Positions 11,201-24,000 of a stretch of 31,104 nucleotides of DNA are shown here, piece after piece. How positions within the stretch are numbered: the first letter of the stretch is position 1; every line of letters starts with the position of its first letter. Below the pieces are notes generated by a model. That model was not told where the DNA came from. It made no database searches and worked only from the letters and a program-made list of their open reading frames with translations. The position numbers and the translations under genes were made by a program. Source of the DNA: Silene noctiflora (taxonomy: Eukaryota; Streptophyta; Magnoliopsida; Caryophyllales; Caryophyllaceae); the NCBI GenBank assembly GCA_009801015.1, contig VHZZ01011505.1, forward strand, positions 1 to 31,104, read 5' to 3'.

Positions 11201-14200
11201 CAGATTTTGGTGATTTAAATTAGTTTCTATGTACAAGTGTGTACTGAAAAGTGATTATATGGAATCTCATCATATTAGTTTTGGTTGCAGTGCTTATTGG
11301 AAGATGTCAGCCATGCATTCACCAAGAACTTTCATTTTATTAACTCAATAAAGGCTTATCTTTCCTACACTTTGTTGCGGGCATCCATATCTTCATCTCC
11401 TCAAATATTTCAGGTTTACCTGCAATCATTGCCTGCCCATTTATTGAGTTTTAGTTTCACTGTTAAATGGGTCTCTTATTCTGATTACTAATGGGCCTGT
11501 GTTTTTGTTTATCCTGATAGCAAGCAGCTGGAATATTTGTTGTGCTTTTGCTACGATTTAGAGAGTCTCTCAAGGTACTGCAATTGCTATAAAGTTTGGT
11601 TTAGGGGTTTGATTCTGTGATCTTATTGCTCTCTTTTTTCTCCTTCTAAGGGTGAAATCGCGATCTTGTTTCCATTGATAGTGTTAAGATGCATGGATAA
11701 TGCAGAATGTCCTTCTAACCAAAGGCTAAGCGTGTTAAGGTGAGAATTTGCTGGTCAAATTGCTTTTAGTGGTGGAATTTTCTTGTTCTTTTGTTTGTAG
11801 GATTTCTCTTTGTTTTATAAGCTTCTGAAGTTGAAGAACATATGTAGGATGCTTGAGAAGCTATGCAAGGATCCACAGATGCTTCTGGACATATTTGTTA
11901 ACTACGACTGTGATCTTGATGGGCCAAATCTCTTTGAACGCATGGTACTACCAGCTATCTTCATTCCCTTATTTAAAATATTATTTTCTTTGGTGACCTT
12001 TTGACATTTCTTCTCTTCTAAGGTGACTACATTGTCAAAAATTGCCCAAGGGACTCAAGCTTCAGATCCCAACTCTGTTGCTGCCTCTCAAAGTGCATCA
12101 ATCAAGGATTCCTCACTTCAGGTAAGTTAGTTTTGAGACACCTTAGGCATTAGACTGTATAGTTTGGATGAACTTTTTGAGCTATATATTATATGAGGGC
12201 TGCTTTGGTAATTTTTGGTTCAATTCTCTGTGTTTTGTGTGACAGTGTGTTCATAAGACCCTAGTTAATTCACTCTTTAATATTAATGTCGTGCTTGGTG
12301 TTTTTTTTTTATGTGTGTGCGCGCGAGCCCTCGCATTGTCTTAGTAGTACTTGACAACAACAATATATCAGTAAAGCCTTATTTCTAAAATGATTTTTTC
12401 TCTAGCGAGCATGAACCATCATATGTAGCTGTCAATGTAAGTGGTAAGACAAACAGTAAAAGGGGTCAGAATAAGTAAACTAAGAAAAGTGATAATTGAA
12501 AGAGTGAAGTGAGTGGGAGAAGCATAAAAAAGGGGGCATAAAGTGGAAACTGAGACGGAAAATGTGTGAAAATCCTTTCCTCTGTTGCTTCGCCATTTCA
12601 TTACTAACCTTAAAAAATGTGTGTGAAGAAAAACAAAGGAAAACAGGGAGAGAAAAACCTTAGTAAAGGTAGCAAAAAAGAGACGTAAAGGGGAAAAAGT
12701 CTGCAAAGCATATCCATGGACTCAAGTGGTAGTATAGAACTACTTTTACTCAAAAGGTAAAAGAGTACTACTTCCTAAACGTACTAAAAACATCGAAGTT
12801 GAATGGTCTGGAAAGCTCGCCCATAGGCGATGATTAAGTTAGTCATGTTAGAAAATTGTCTGGATTGACAAAGAAAGGTCTGATCCAGTTGACACATTGA
12901 TGCATTAGGCATGCACTGAAGCTTTTAATTCATTTTATGACAGGCCGTTCCTTTGTTCCGGTCCATAAAGCAAAATGGCTCACTCCACCTTGGTTTATAT
13001 CTTTTATTGTGAAGCAAAAGTCATTCGGTGCAATTCTCAACACTAGTTTATTTTGGGTCATCTGGAAACGGCGTCTTTGTGTTGTTAATGCAAGGGTAAG
13101 TGATACGAATGCGGAAGCGAATAACGACTTTTAACGACCTTGCTAATGTCACGTGTTAGGCGTGACAAACCGTATGCCAACAGTAACCAAATAACAAATA
13201 AAAACAGATATTTAGTTCAGTTTTCTACCTCGAAAACGAACTAATGGTTTCTAATTAATGAACTACCTCGCTCAATCAAAAGGGAGAGATTTGAAGTATC
13301 GTCTAAAATCTGGAAAATTTGATCAACCGTGATCGTTTTAACTGAATTCTTATTAATGCTTTTCTGCCCGAAAACTTCATACAAAACTCTTAACCTAATT
13401 AGAAAACAACTAAATAATTCTAAACTTAATCTAACAACTCATAAAACAATAAATCTGATACAATGATCAGTTTTTATTCGTCTAAACCGACTAAACTAGA
13501 GTCCCAAGGAATGCTGCTACATGAACTCGCTCACCCGCGTTCCATCCCTGACCGTGTACTGAATTAATTAATACGTCATCATCAGGAATCGTATCAGTAA
13601 GTCTGTGTACATCCGCCATACATCGTAAGTTGTAGAATCCCTTGAGGGCCTTGACGCACTGAGGCAATGTTGTTATATGTCGGACAAAATAAGAGATGTT
13701 GCTTTGGGGTTTTGTAGTTTAAGCTTTTATATTTATATATGGGATGAACATAATCTAACTTTTTTTTTCAAGGTTGTAGCCACTTTTAGGATTAAGTTTG
13801 GGGGCAGGTTGTTTTTAAGCTCCCCTTTGGGAGAACGGAGCTCTGGAGCTGGTTGTATCAATGGGATCTCAATTACATCCGTCTAAATGAGTTGATTACA
13901 CTTTTAATTTTGATATAGATAACATATTCTCTTACGCTTTACTTTTTTGCAAATGCAAAATTATCTTCTTTAGAAAATTCTGTATTGAAACATTTTAGGT
14001 GAACAATATTATTCTCATCCTCATATATCTTATTTGCATCTACCTATAAAGATAATGCATACATGAAAGTAAGTATGAAAAATCTAATGTGACCGACGTT
14101 CTACAGAAATGGAAGCCCTATTGGCCCTAGATTTGAAAATATGGTTCAAAGGTTTTTATTCCTGGAAGATGGAAAGTTGTGTCATTTGCTGCATTATTAT

Positions 14201-17200
14201 TGCTCCTTTCTAAGTGATTTTGTTGATCATACTTGAGCAGCTAGCTAGCTGACTTGTCTTATGTTTTTCGCTAATTTGTGGAAGTTTCACTTCTTCATGC
14301 TTGTGCAGTGCCTCGTAAATGTCTTTAAAACACTGGTCGATTGGGAGAAGTCCCATAAAGAGTCAGACCACAAAATCAAGGATGGGAAGTCACTGGATGG
14401 TTGTTCAGGTAAAGATGCCGTAGAGATTGAACAGGGGAAGGACACAAACAGTGATTTTGAGGAGAGAAAGTCTTGTAAATCTACTGTCGAAGCTGCGATA
14501 GCGCAGGTAAAAATGTCGGAAGTGGACATTTGTCTTCCAGTCTCGACCCTTGAATGACAGGCTGAGTGGAGGACTCCTTGTTCTCTAATGCTTACTTTTA
14601 ATAATAATATTTTTATGCCGAGAATATTTTTATTTTTTAACTATGGTCCCTGTGAAATTTGTTACAAAGTGTATTATGTGACAAATTTGAAAGCAGATGG
14701 TTCATACTTCATACGGTTGCCTTTCATGCGTAACTACGGAACACTGTAATTTACTAGGCCTTGTAATAATGTTTACAAATAGGGCGATTAATAATATATC
14801 CAGCATCATCTACCTGCTTTATTTTGTATGTTTTATTTCCTTCAAATAAGTAAGATTTACGTGTGGACTATGATTCTCTTGTATGCTGCCACAGTTCAAT
14901 CTGCAGCCAAGCAAGGGCATGGATTATCTTATATCCAACAAATTGGTAGAAAATTCTTCCGCTTCTGTAGCTGATTTTTTAAAGAATACTCCCAATTTGG
15001 ACAAGGCAAGATAGTTTAGTCTTCTTTTCAATCTTTTGTTTGACATTTAAAGGCAAAATAGTTCAGCGTTCAGGAAGAAATTTAATGATTTGTATCGCCA
15101 TTTGTTCTACAGAGTATGGTTGGTGATTTCTTAGGTCAAGATGAAGAATTTCCGTTGTCGGTAATGCATGCTTATGTTGATTCTATGAATTTTTCTGGAA
15201 TGACTTTTGCAGCTGCAATACGCGAATTCTTGAGTGGGTTTAGACTTCCTGGAGAAGCCCAAAAGACTGACCGTATAATGGAGAAGTTTGCAGAGCGGTG
15301 GGTCCTTATGACACTGAGTGTGTGTCTTGTGTTCCGTATTTATAATTTTTTTTTTTTGGACTCCTATATGATATGTTGTTCACTTTACAAACCAAGGCGT
15401 TACTTCTCCTATTGCCAATCAGTTTTAGGATGAAGCCTCATTTTGGCCTATGCGGACTTTATCTCCATCATAAGCCCATATTATGCGGAATTGAACATAT
15501 TATAAGAACTTATAGCTTCGACTGTATGACTTTCCACTTATGCAGTATTGCAACTGACATAGCATTCTATCGAGCTATGTTGCTCGGACTCGGTTAGAAG
15601 TATCTCGCACGGGTACGTGTCCAAGTGTCGGATTCGTCTATTTTTTGGAAAAACTTCATGGTTTTGGTCTAAAATGAAGTGTCCGAGTGTCCTACCCATG
15701 TCTGAGAGTCCGGTGTCCGACACGGGTACGCGAGGTAATATTGAAGAGTCCAAGTAACACAACTGTCGAGGGTTGTTAAAAACCACTCCAGTTTGATTTC
15801 TAAAGGTAGCCACAGAGGAACTCCTCCCACTGCCAATTGGTTTTAGGATAGAACCTACTTTGAGCTTATGAAGTGGGTTCTCTTTTCTCATCGTGGGTGT
15901 GGCCCAAACCCATTTTGTGTGGAATTTAACACTTGTCACAACTTTCTTGCTCTTTGGGTCAGTAGCGCTACTATAATATGGACTTCTTGCTCTTTGTGTG
16001 GAATTTAGCACTTTTCACATATTTTGGGATGGAAGTAATAAAATCTTACTGGAGTACTTAAGAACTCTTGCATACAATGTGCCTTGCTGGCTATCTTTCT
16101 ATGATACTGGCTGTAAACTTACTCTTTAAATCTGCATCTTTGGTTTGCAGATATTGTGCAGATAATCCATCTCTGTTTAAGAATGCGGATACAGTTTATA
16201 ACCTCACCTATGCAGTCATCATGCTGAATTCTGATGCTCACAATCCTAAAGTTACTGCTAAAATGTCCAAGGCTGATTTTGTGCATTTAAATTCTATGGC
16301 CGATGCTGAAGAGATCCCACCTCAAGAACTTCTAGAGGAGATCTACGATTCTATTATAAAGGAAAAATTAAAAATGAAAGATGACGATGCTGAAGGAAAA
16401 CGGTGCCTTTTAAGCATCCTTAATTTGGGTCTTCCCAGAAGAAAGCCCAAAACAGAAACTATATCTGAGAGAGATGCTATTGTTAAGCAAACACAAGCTA
16501 TTTTCCAGAATAGAGGAACAAATAGAGGGGTCTTTTATACCTTAAAGAGGGTTGAACTCCTAACGCTGATGACTGAAGCAGTTGGATGGCCTTTACTTGC
16601 CACATTTTCTGTTATCATGGAGGAAGGAGATAATATGTCGAGGGTTCAACTTTGTATGGAGGGATTTAAAGCAGGAATTCACATCACAAATGTTTTAGGA
16701 ATGGATACAATGCGTTATGCATTCTTAACTTCATTAGTCAGGTAATTTATGATATGAAATCATTGTCCTTGAAGAGAATGCAAAGTCGTCTTTTTAAATT
16801 TCTGTCATCTTGTTATCTTGTGATTATGAGTTTATTTTTTCATTTGTCTCAGATTTACTTTCTTACATGCACCGAAGGAAATGCGCAGTAAAAATGTTGA
16901 AGCCTTACGAACTTTGTTAGATTTGGGCGAGTCTAATGCTGATGCCCTTGAGAACACATGGAATTCTGTTTTGGAATGCGTTACTCGGCTAGATTTTATC
17001 ACCTCGAATTCTGTTGTTGCTGTAACTGTGATGCAGGCATCAAATCAGATCTCCAAAGATGCACTTCTTCAGTCTTTGAGACAATTAGCGGGAAAACCTA
17101 CAGAACAACTATTCCTAAACAGTGTGAGGCTTCCCAGTGATGCAGTAATCGAGTTCTTCACTGCTCTTTGCAGTGTATCAGCAGAAGAACTGAAACAAAA

Positions 17201-18004
17201 TCCTGCTCGTGTTTATAGCCTACAGAAACTTGTTGAAATTAGCTATTACAACATGGCGCGCATACGCATGGTATTTCTTTTATAGAATATATACTCTTTG
17301 TTTGCGTTATTACTAGAAGGTGAATATCATAGAGTAATCAAATATTATTTGGTTTATTCCACATAATCTAGAATAATCTTCGGTTCTCGATAATGATGGA
17401 ATAAGGCAAAATGGCTTACAAAACTGTGTGAGGTAATAGTCACTTGATGCAACTTTTGGCACGATTTTTCATTATGAGTCATCCGGAAATAGCGCTTTTG
17501 TATTATTAGTACTAAGGTACGACTGTGTACATCCGACTCCTTGCCACGCCATCGGCAGGAGCCCTTAAGTCATGAAGGTTATGTTGCTCTTGTATTGTTC
17601 ACAAGGATCTCATTTTACAATTTAACCCGTTGTTACTTGTTTCTCTGTACAAACCTCTCCTTTGTATAACAGATGCTCAAATTTCTTTCAGGTGTGGGCT
17701 AGGATCTGGTCTGTCCTGGCAGACCATTTTGTTTTTGCTGGAAGTCATCATGATGAGAAGGTAGCTATGGATGCTATTGATTCTTTAAGGCAGCTGGGTA
17801 TGAAGTATTTGGAGCGTGCTGAACTTTCCAGTTTTACATTTCAAAATGACATTTTGAAACCATTTGTTGTTCTCATGCGGAACAGTCAAAATGAATCCAT
17901 GAGGAGGCTCATTGTTGATTGCATAGTTCAGGTTTCCTGCTAAACGTTTTCTAGTTTTCCTCGATTTTTTTTAGTCATCATTGACAACAGCTCGAGTATT
18001 ACAC

Positions 18005-18039
<35 letters not shown>

Positions 18040-21000
18040 GTTCTCAGCTATAGAAAGTGAGTCATTTTGCAGATGATAAAATTAAAGGTCGGAAGCATAA
18101 AGTCAGGCTGGCGAAGTGTATTCATGATTTTCACAGCCGCTGCAGTTGACGAATCAGAGCCTATCGTCGAAAGTTCATTTGAGAATGTGGAGCAGGGTGA
18201 GACCAAGTGTTGTATTTTCCTCAATATTATTTCACAAATTGTTGACCAGCCGTTAGCACTTATATCCCAGATAACAAAATTGTCAAGTATATAACATGTT
18301 TTTTATTGACAACTTGATATTTTATAATGATGATGGCCATATTTAAGTTAGTCATCATTATAAATATAGGTTGTCAAAATAAATTCATTAGGTTGTTTAT
18401 ATGATGGACTATCATCAGTAAAGTGACTGCATTTTTTTTAATTGTGAAATGACAGTCATTTGATTTAACTCTCAATGCAAATTTCATTTTGGGTCGTCCG
18501 GAACAGTCTCTCTGTGTTGCACACAGAGGTACGGACCTCTGACCTCACCCTGTGTGGGGACCCTTGAGACATTGGAGTATTGTTATTGACCTGTTGTACT
18601 ATTAGGTCTTGTATCATGCTATAAGATGCTTCTGGAAAAGAGTTTCTCGCATTACTTTCAGTTTCTACACAGGTTAGGCCGTGAAAATGATTGTTGTATG
18701 ACACTCATGTGATGTACAGTGATCTTGGAACATTTTGATAAAGTTGCTGGCGATTGCTTTATGGACTGTGTCAACTGTCTTATTGGATTTGCCAACAATA
18801 AGAGCTCTCACCAGATAAGTTTGAAGGCTATTGCACTATTGCGTATTTGTGAAGACCGACTTGCAGAGGTTTGTCTTTTATATCTTCAACTTGGCACTAA
18901 CCTAGCTTATTATAACTTTACCAAATCTTCCATGGTATGTTGGTAACTAACTGCATTCTGGAATCTCGTTTGTTTCTTCGATTTANTAATGTTCCATTTA
19001 ATAAATATTACCATGAGTCACCTATGAAGGTTTANTTTCTTCAAAATCGTTAACTTAGAATACTTTTGTCCTTCATTNTACTTGTTTATTTATCACCCCA
19101 ACCTTTTAATATCTGTAAACTCTTTACCTTCTTCTTCTCTAGTGCTCCTACATGTAAAAAATATTATTTTAGAAATGGTTATGAGGTTTTCAGGCAAAGT
19201 AGCTTAAATTATTCCAGCAGTTGATCAAATTCCTTAAGTTTTAGTTTTTTCTCCATTGCTCTTACATGTGAACTCATCGTCTTTACATACAATTATGAGG
19301 GTTTTATAAGGACACTTTAGACATTTCCAGCAATTTTTTGCTGTAAAATTTGCTCTTTCCAGTGCACCTACATGTGAGCACATTATCTTTGCATATAATT
19401 ATGACAAATAAAACATGCTGGGGCATGCAAGCAAGAAGTAGCAGGAATTCCTTTCTAAATGAAGCTTGATGATATCGCCAGGGGCATTTTTGAATTGGTG
19501 CATAATTGAATATCATTGAACATGACTGTAAATAGTAGGATAGCTGCTGGTATTTGCCAGTGAGACATTTTCAATCTATGGTGATTGCCTTAGATAATGT
19601 ACTCTTGGTTTCTACTAAAAGGGAGGGTTTATTTGCTTGCAAAATTGTCAGGGTCTTGTACCAGGTGGTGCTCTAAAGCCTATAGATCTAAGTCCAGATG
19701 AAAATTTTGATGTGACTGAGCAGTACTGGTTCCCAATGTTAGCGGGATTGTCAGACCTAACGTCAGATCCAAGGGTTGAGGTCAGAAACTGTGCTCTGGA
19801 AGTACTTTTTGATTTGTTGAATGAGAGAGGTACCAAGTTTTCCCCGTCTTTCTGGGAAAGCATCTTTCGTCGAGTCCTTTTCCCTATCATCGACCATGTA
19901 AGACATGCTGGAAACGAGACCTCACTGATTTCTTCTGATGACGAGTGGCTCCATGAGACCTGCATTCACTCACTGCAGTTGCTGTGTAATCTTTTTAACA
20001 CTTTTTACAAGGTATCTAGTTTTTTCCTTTTTCTTTTCAATTGTCTGAATGGGGGTTAGCTGCCAAGCTGGTATGAGTATGTTGGTCATATATGTGAAAT
20101 GTTTTGTCATTTACTCCAAACTTAAAGATGCTTCATTGCTTTGTGTAGTCCTCAGGGTCGTTCCTGCAATACCCTTTAACACAATAATCGAGCAAAATGC
20201 ACAAAAAACTTAGTTGTTCATTGTACTGGCACTATGAGTACTTGCACGTAGATCCACTAATGCATTAGGGAGGGGCTGTATATCTGGGAAGGTCTTCACG
20301 GCTTAGTGGCATTCAGAGAGGAAACGTACTTTGTTTAAAAAGGCGAGAAGTGTGCCGATGCACAAGGCGACATAGATAAGAGGTGGCATTTTTAAAATAA
20401 ATTTTTCTGCGATAATAACTCCTTTGGATTTTAAAGACGGGTAACACGTAAAGGAGTAAAAGTTAGGGATAAGTGGCAAGTAGAATGTCATTCAAGAAGT
20501 CGAAGAAAAAAATGAAAATTTCATAGTTCTACACGTCACTTCTACAAAGCGCAGTTAAGGTGCACCGAGGTGTTTAGGTAGTGACTCAGTGAGCCTTTGG
20601 TTTAAATTCACTGGTGGTGCGTTTTTTTAAACTAAGATGAAATGATAAGCATGCACCATTACCACAATAACGTTCTAGTCCCACAATAAATAAAAATGTT
20701 CTATGTAATGGTGTACTTTTATATTGGTATGGAATTTCGACAAACATCCTCTTGGTGGTTCATAATAACAATTGTGTTCTACATTTGGCTTTTTTTTCCC
20801 CAAAATGAGCATGTTGTACATTCAGAATGAAGTAGTTCCTTACAGGTTTATTTTTACAAATCCCAGATTATTACACTGTTCCTATCATTATCAGCAGAAT
20901 ACAAATTAAGGAATCTTGAGTACTACTGTAGTTCTTCATTTGACACAAGCACTGGCATGGTTGATTTCATGTACTTATTGGGATGGATTTGTATGTCGTT

Positions 21001-24000
21001 TTTAGCAAGGCAGTCGGTTCGAACATTAAAGACACAAGCAGAACATGTCCAGATAAGAGTGGTTAAAAATGAAGTGTCTTGAACAATTGTTATCAAATGA
21101 GAGTAAAAAGCTAAGAAAGATGACAAACCACATACACAGAAGACAGAACATTCCTGAAACAATATCCACCTAGCTTATTCAGAAATTAGAATTGAATGCA
21201 AACAAATTTTTGATGACTATATTGCAGTGTATGTGAGTACCTGCCTATTGTGGCTTAGTCTTAGTTATTTTTTCTCCTGTCATGTTTCTTGTCTACCTTG
21301 CAATTATTGTTGTTGAGGGCCTTGAGGAGGATCAGAGTATATGTTGTTACTCTCTAATGCTTCAGTTTGTCGTCATATACTCATATTATTGCATTAAATG
21401 TTTCATGATGAATTGTTTGTATTTCCGGCTTTCAGGAAGTATTTTTTATGCTACCCCCATTGCTAAGCTTGCTATTGGATTGTGCAAAGAAGACTGACCA
21501 ATCAGTGGTGTCTATAGCGCTTGGTGCATTAGTTCATCTCATAGAAGCCGGCGGACATCAGTTCAGTGATAATGATTGGGATACCTTGTTGAAAAGCATA
21601 AGGTTCGTGCCCTATTTGCCTTCACTTTTCCTTTCTTTTAGCTTAAGTGTCAAGACAATTGAGCTGCTGAATGAATTGGATTTCTAGAGATGCTTCATTC
21701 ACTACGCAGCCACTTGAGCTGCTGCATGAATTGGGTTTTCAGCATTCCAACACTCCCATGAGTCTTGGTGATTTGAAGCCTGATGTTGGAGGTGGGGGTC
21801 ATTTGGATGCACCTGGCCATGAGTCTGCGAATAGTCGGCCGTTTGATGGTAGTGAAAATCTTACTACACGTCATGTGGACCAAGGTGATTCTGCTGACCT
21901 GCGCCAAAATTCAGAAATATCAGAAGGTAATTACTGTCATTAAAATGATTTACTTCTTATGGACTAACACAGGTGTTGTATGCTAGTTGGTCCAAATATT
22001 AAAATTGTTCTACTAGGGTAACAATAACATTACTCAGTGTCTCAAGGACGCTTGCAAATGGCGGGGTAAGGGGTTCCTAATGTAGGCAGCCTTACCTTTG
22101 TTATAACGACACAGAGAGGCATTTTCAGATGCCAGACAGTGATCGGGAATTGCATCAAATGAGTCAGTTTCGTGAGCAATTTTACTGTCTTCCATCACAA
22201 TCAGCAACCAAAGAATGGGGGGTCTACTGTTCCATTGTTCCACCGGGGTAATGATGAGAAATGTCTGATATGCAGGCTTACCATCTTCCTCTCAGAAACC
22301 TTCCGACTCTGGGGAGCTTCAAAGAAATCAAAGCTTGGGTCAAAGAATAATGGGCAACGTTTTCCTCAGAAGCTTTACATCCAAGGCTAAGTATGAACTT
22401 GATGTTCCAGTGCAATCTCAAACTCAGGTAATTGAACACGATACTTTGAGAGCGTAATTTTCCATCTCTCATTGTGTATATATGGGTGTCACATTTACGG
22501 TGTCTTTTTGTATATGGTCGTCAGTTCGTCACCCCCATTGTGTCTTTGTTGTACATCGGCGCCACCCCCTTGGTGTCATGCCATCACCCCCTTGGCGCGC
22601 ATTAATTAATATTATATCTTATAAAAACAGAAAAAAAATACTCGGGTATTTCAACAGATTAAAAGCCTTAGTTGATTTGAGAGTCTTTGCATGCCATGTA
22701 TGCTAGGAAGTGCTTTTGGAAACCAACCAAAATCTTGAAATAAGATTAATTATTAGTTTATTTCTATGTAAAAAACATTACTCCGTACTAGTTCTCCCCT
22801 TGCAGTTATGCTATGAGTAAAAAAAATTAGCTATCGAAGAATTGCCAAAGTAAATTGCCTATCGTGAATCTCATACATTAAAATATTGATAATCTTATAA
22901 TTTCCATGATGTATGTTAAGGAGCTTTCAAATCCGCTCATTCCAATTATACACCCCTTCAAACAGAAACTTGAATTCTTTCCAGGAAGGAACTTCAACTG
23001 GAAAACTCAGTCAGCTTTTCGGGGTGTTTCTTTTGTTGGTGTGATCTCCTTCATTTCTGTGAACGAATATGTGTTACGTTGACAATGAGTGGTTAAACAG
23101 ATATATGCAATCTTTGAAAGTTGGGTGGTTTTCTGCTCTTGTGTTGGAGATTGTTTGGTGAAGAATATCGTATTTTCAAAACGATACTGAAGGATATTGT
23201 GCATAGAAGATTCTTCTAAAACCATCACCCTTAGGCTTTTACTTCTAGATTTACGGCTATTCTAGCAAAAGCTAGCTGGAGTTAGTTAATTGCATTATTT
23301 AGAACTACTGTGGTGTTAGCGCTTTGGCTCCTGGTCAAGTGGTCATGTGTCAGTGTTCAGTTGTATCTTAAACAGCGTATAATATTCTTCTGCTTCCACT
23401 CGCTGCATCTGGTCTCCGATGACTACGAAAGTTACAAGTTTATCTGCAGATAAATTCGGCCCAATTTTATTTTATTTTATTTTTTCCCTCAACCTATCTC
23501 TGTTTTAGTTTGATGGTCTCTCTTTTCTAAGTTTACGAAGGTCTTTTGAAAGTAGATCTATGTTAAGTATCTTCAGTGCTGCAGATGATGATTTATTATT
23601 GCTGGGTGTCGGCTGTTATTAAGCTCAATATTTTTGTCATACAATAATTCTTTGTTTATCTGCGGATCTGTCCTCTGTCGCTAACCCACTCCAGATATTT
23701 GGGATTGGTTTCAAATAATCATATGCATGGTCCCTCTGGATTTCAACCACTTAAATATCTAGGTTTTTGCTCTTGCTAACTGGTATCTTTCTGTTTTGCC
23801 TGTTATTTCTGCGTTAGGCTCTTGAAGCCATGGAGTTTGATTCAAAGGACGAAGTGGAAACCCCGCTGCTCACGGTTGTCAGGGGGAAATGTGTCACTCA
23901 ATTGTTGCTTTTGGGTGCAATCGATAGTATCCAGGTATTTGTTGAGCTTTATGTCATACCATGCATTACTATAGTTGAGGTAGCTTGTTTATGGCTCTTA

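Larger units (their letters stand above)
12122..14308. other. Intron 16 (2187 bp), the largest intron
   Basis: It holds a T run followed by GTGTGTGCGCGCGAG (12301-12327), an unassigned purine-rich stretch (about 12420-12710), a SINE split by a solo LTR (about 12967-13675) and plain AT-rich sequence to the acceptor. Confidence 0.8.

Noticed and set aside
15538..16011. 157-codon minus-strand frame
   Set aside because: It runs through MITE copy A and the surrounding repeats of intron 19; composition reflects the GTGTCGG words, not a gene.
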